A stretch of 23,421 nt of DNA, taken from the NCBI GenBank assembly GCA_029747585.1, contig JAPEVF010000702.1:1-23421 (forward strand), written 5' to 3'. Position 1 is the stretch's first letter. Every line of letters begins with the position of its first letter. The position numbers and the translations under genes were made by a program. The notes below the pieces were generated by a model, which saw only the letters and a program-made list of their open reading frames with translations, had not been told where the DNA came from and made no database searches. Source of the DNA: Pleurotus djamor (taxonomy: Eukaryota > Basidiomycota > Agaricomycetes > Agaricales > Pleurotaceae). Positions 21,575 to 23,421 of this stretch are shown one piece after another.

Positions 21575-22552
21575 GAGCGAAAGAGTTCGAAACTCGAGAT
21601 AGCAAATTGATGGTATGTCTTTGTCCATTGGAAGCACATCGTTTTATAGTCCCATGATACTAGCCATGGACAAAATACAAAAGAGCAGCGATTTGTTGAA
21701 AGCAAGATAGCTGAATCATGGCTCAGAAGACAGTGACAGAACAATCTGTAAGGCTACGAAGAATTGGCGAAGGAGGTAGTAAGGCCAAAGTAAGGATGAC
21801 ACAGCGCTGATCAAGCTTGATCAAGCAAGGGTCAAAGATCGTCCGTGGCGGTGTTTTGGCTGACCTAAGGGCCCCTTCTATTTCCCCTGAATCCCCTTCG
21901 TTCAAGCCGCACGAGTAAACTCCTGCCATCGTCTCAACGGCGACTTAATTTCTACACTTTCCTATTTCAAGTCGCTACGGACGTCAAAATGAATTGGTGT
22001 GTGGAAAAATACCCTTCCTAGAGAAACCCATCAATAAGCAAATCAGACTGACAATGAACCGGTGACCGTTTGAACACTTTTGGTCGACGGTCGACAAACA
22101 TTTCGTGACCATCGATCCACGCTTCAACTATGGTGTACGCTACTTCAGAATGCTCTCGATCCAAAGATCACCCCTAACGACACCACCAGCTCAGTTATGA
22201 GTTGTGTGTCGAATTGTTCTCAAACCAGAGTGCTCCTCACCTCTCCTAAGGGTACTTACCACTTCAACGACAATGGAGTGCTGACTCCTCCTCACTGATC
22301 GCGACACTACAGCCCTGCGCGGATACGTTGGGGCGGGGGCCTTGACGTAGAGGAACCGGTCACATCGCCAGGAATATGTCCCTACCACAATTGCAGGCGC
22401 GAGAATGCGAAGCCTAACCAAGCCCACCTTCGCCAGAGTCAGCAACCATGTCTATGATTCCAATATGATTCGATCCACTTGAACCGACTCAGATTTCAAA
22501 TCTGTCGCAAGCAAACTGCAGCCGACTCGACCTCTCGCACGCGCCACAACAC
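21575..22552. other. Intergenic region, no supported gene
   Basis: Upstream of the old yellow enzyme gene. It holds a perfect 16-bp palindrome TGATCAAGCTTGATCA at 21808-21823 and a short CAGATTTCAAATCTG palindrome at 22490-22504. Open frames at 21723-21929 (-) and 22080-22298 (+) show nothing recognisable. Confidence 0.45.
21808..21823. repeat. Perfect 16-bp palindrome
   Basis: TGATCAAGCTTGATCA reads the same on both strands. It is about 235 bp upstream of the old yellow enzyme start, where a dimeric regulator could bind. No known factor is matched. Confidence 0.5.
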
Positions 22553-22788
22553 CACTATAGACCGAGGACTACTTCGATGGGTCGAACTCGATCACAGGGT
22601 CAGGGCTAGTGTGGGAATAGTGGCGACTTGCTTTCGTAGAAAGTATTGACTGTGGGAATCGATTCGTCAGCTTTACTGAGTTAATCGTGAATGACTCTGA
22701 GTTTAAGTCACCGAGGTATTTTCATATTTTTCCTTTGATTTGCGCAACAGAGGGCTGACCACTCTCAATCCTTCCCCTCCCTTGCTAC

Positions 22789-22808
22789 GCTTGGGGGGTC
22801 CCCCAAGC
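22789..22808. repeat. GC-rich near-palindrome inside the MITE candidate
   Basis: GCTTGGGGGGTCCCCCAAGC has 9-bp complementary arms around two unpaired central bases. Confidence 0.6.
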
Positions 22809-22852
22809 CAGGATTGCTCGAGTCAGCACACTAAAGCCTCGTTTGCGCNGGG

Positions 22853-22864
22853 GGGGATATCCCC
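22853..22864. repeat. Perfect 12-bp palindrome GGGGATATCCCC
   Basis: It immediately precedes the telomere-like tract and follows an N at 22849 in a G run. Confidence 0.6.
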
Positions 22865-22865
22865 G

Positions 22866-22920
22866 AACCCTAACCAGCTAACCAAACCCTAACTCCTAAC
22901 CGCTATCCCTAACGCTAACC
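22866..22920. repeat. Degenerate telomere-like CCCTAA/CCTAAC tract
   Basis: CCCTAAC occurs three times (near 22868, 22887 and 22907), mixed with CTAACC variants, over about 55 bp. Fungal telomeres are (TTAGGG)n, so this reads as decayed telomeric repeat in the CCCTAA orientation. The copies are irregular, so it is not an active telomere. Confidence 0.5.
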
Positions 22921-22948
22921 CGTCCCCCGTAATTACATGCTACTTACA

Positions 22949-22978
22949 GGCTAGGGTTCGCTTGCGCGAGCCCTAGCC
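22949..22978. repeat. 30-bp hairpin with telomere-like arms
   Basis: The arms GGCTAGGGTTCGC and GCGAGCCCTAGCC pair over 13 positions (12 Watson-Crick, one G-T) around a TTGC loop. GGCTAGGG echoes the TTAGGG theme of the tract just upstream. Confidence 0.65.
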
Positions 22979-23154
22979 TTTTGTGTTCATTTACTCAATG
23001 CTTCATCTGAGGAAATACCTTACAAGACCTTCAATGTGAAGAAAACTCGAAAATTATGTTTATTATTTATTTACAAATAATGCCTGACTAATATCAGGGT
23101 AGCGCCAAGGACCTGATCGAGTTCGACCCATCGAACGGTTCCTCACTATAGACC

Positions 23155-23421
23155 ATATGAAGAGTGACTTCGAGTCATCTGCTCAAATGGGGGAACTTGC
23201 CTGAGTCACTTTGTGGTAGATGTTGACGATATAGAACGATGGAACATGATGGAGACTGATAGTATTATCTCCTCCGTTTCCACGAGCTGACGGGCAGGCG
23301 ACCCTAGGCCTCAGAGTCAGCCTGAGCACATGAGTGCATACGGAGTCACTGCGATGTGGATGTGAAGAGTAGTCGGCAGACAAAATCGAAAAGACAAAAG
23401 CTTCCGTGTTGAAGAACATCA
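23155..23421. other. Right edge, nothing recognised
   Basis: Unique-looking sequence to the end of the window. A minus-strand frame enters from the right edge (23183-23419) without any recognisable motif. Confidence 0.4.

Larger units (their letters stand above)
22553..23154. mobile_element. Small non-autonomous DNA transposon (MULE-like MITE candidate) with TIRs and 11-bp flanking direct repeats
   Basis: CACTATAGACC occurs at 22553-22563 and again, in the same orientation, at 23144-23154, as a target-site duplication would. Just inside, 22573-22594 is an exact reverse complement of 23114-23135 (22 bp, starting TTCGATGGGTCG). An outer AGGA/TCCT pair extends the terminal inverted repeat to about 30 bp with four mismatched bases. 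The element is about 580 bp, has no coding capacity and is rich in internal hairpins. An 11-bp duplication fits the 8-11 bp range of Mutator-like elements. The family is inferred from that only. Confidence 0.68.

Noticed and set aside
22080..22298. 72-codon frame upstream of the small DNA element
   Set aside because: Composition and content are unremarkable; no intron signals or motif.
23114..23135. T-loop-like GTTCGA string suggesting a tRNA
   Set aside because: No acceptor, D or anticodon stem can be formed around it, and it is explained by the terminal inverted repeat.

Overview
The window looks like chromosomal DNA of an agaricomycete (mushroom-forming) basidiomycete. The genes carry many short introns of about 50-70 nt with GT..AG ends. 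The protein families also fit: HET-C, a Fus3/Kss1-type MAP kinase, basidiomycete 7-TM proteins, agaricomycete F-box-like and kinase-like families, and a UstYa-type protein. All gene models come from reading the sequence by eye: splice sites were placed by GT/AG signals, reading-frame continuity and remembered family conservation. Seven isolated N bases (10253, 10282, 10416, 11115, 11504, 15272, 22849) mark uncertain positions.

Layout. 1-590: decayed Ty3/gypsy pol fragment that ends six bases before the ATG of a small secreted six-cysteine protein (597-1057, five exons including a 7-nt microexon). 1791-2548: conserved hypothetical protein. 4641-3599 (-) and 4753-5769 (+): a divergent pair, an F-box-like protein and a protein-kinase-like protein, starting only 111 bp apart. 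5920-6190: decayed partial copy of the kinase-like gene. 7367-6245 (-): truncated, decayed purine-cytosine permease. 8567-7621 (-): proline iminopeptidase-type alpha/beta hydrolase. 9033-10258 (+): 7-TM membrane protein. 11051-10419 (-) and 11616-11936 (+): a divergent pair, a UstYa/DUF3328-like protein and a small secreted acidic peptide with a 13-residue repeat. 15939-12379 (-): 19-exon HET-C gene. 17804-16772 (-): shortened member of a large basidiomycete family of unknown function. 18156-19723 (+): MAP kinase with a TEY activation loop. 21574-20284 (-): old yellow enzyme. 22564-23143: a small non-autonomous DNA element with terminal inverted repeats, flanking 11-bp direct repeats, internal hairpins and degenerate telomere-like repeats.

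The most interesting system is the UstYa-like gene divergent from the signal-peptide-plus-repeat gene. In ascomycetes this pairing (repeat precursor plus DUF3328 oxidase) defines the dikaritin class of ribosomal peptides. Here the repeat has no dibasic Kex2 sites and the UstYa motifs are altered, so if the system is real it is an unusual basidiomycete variant. The neighbouring peptidase and 7-TM gene could belong to it, but nothing in the sequence proves that.
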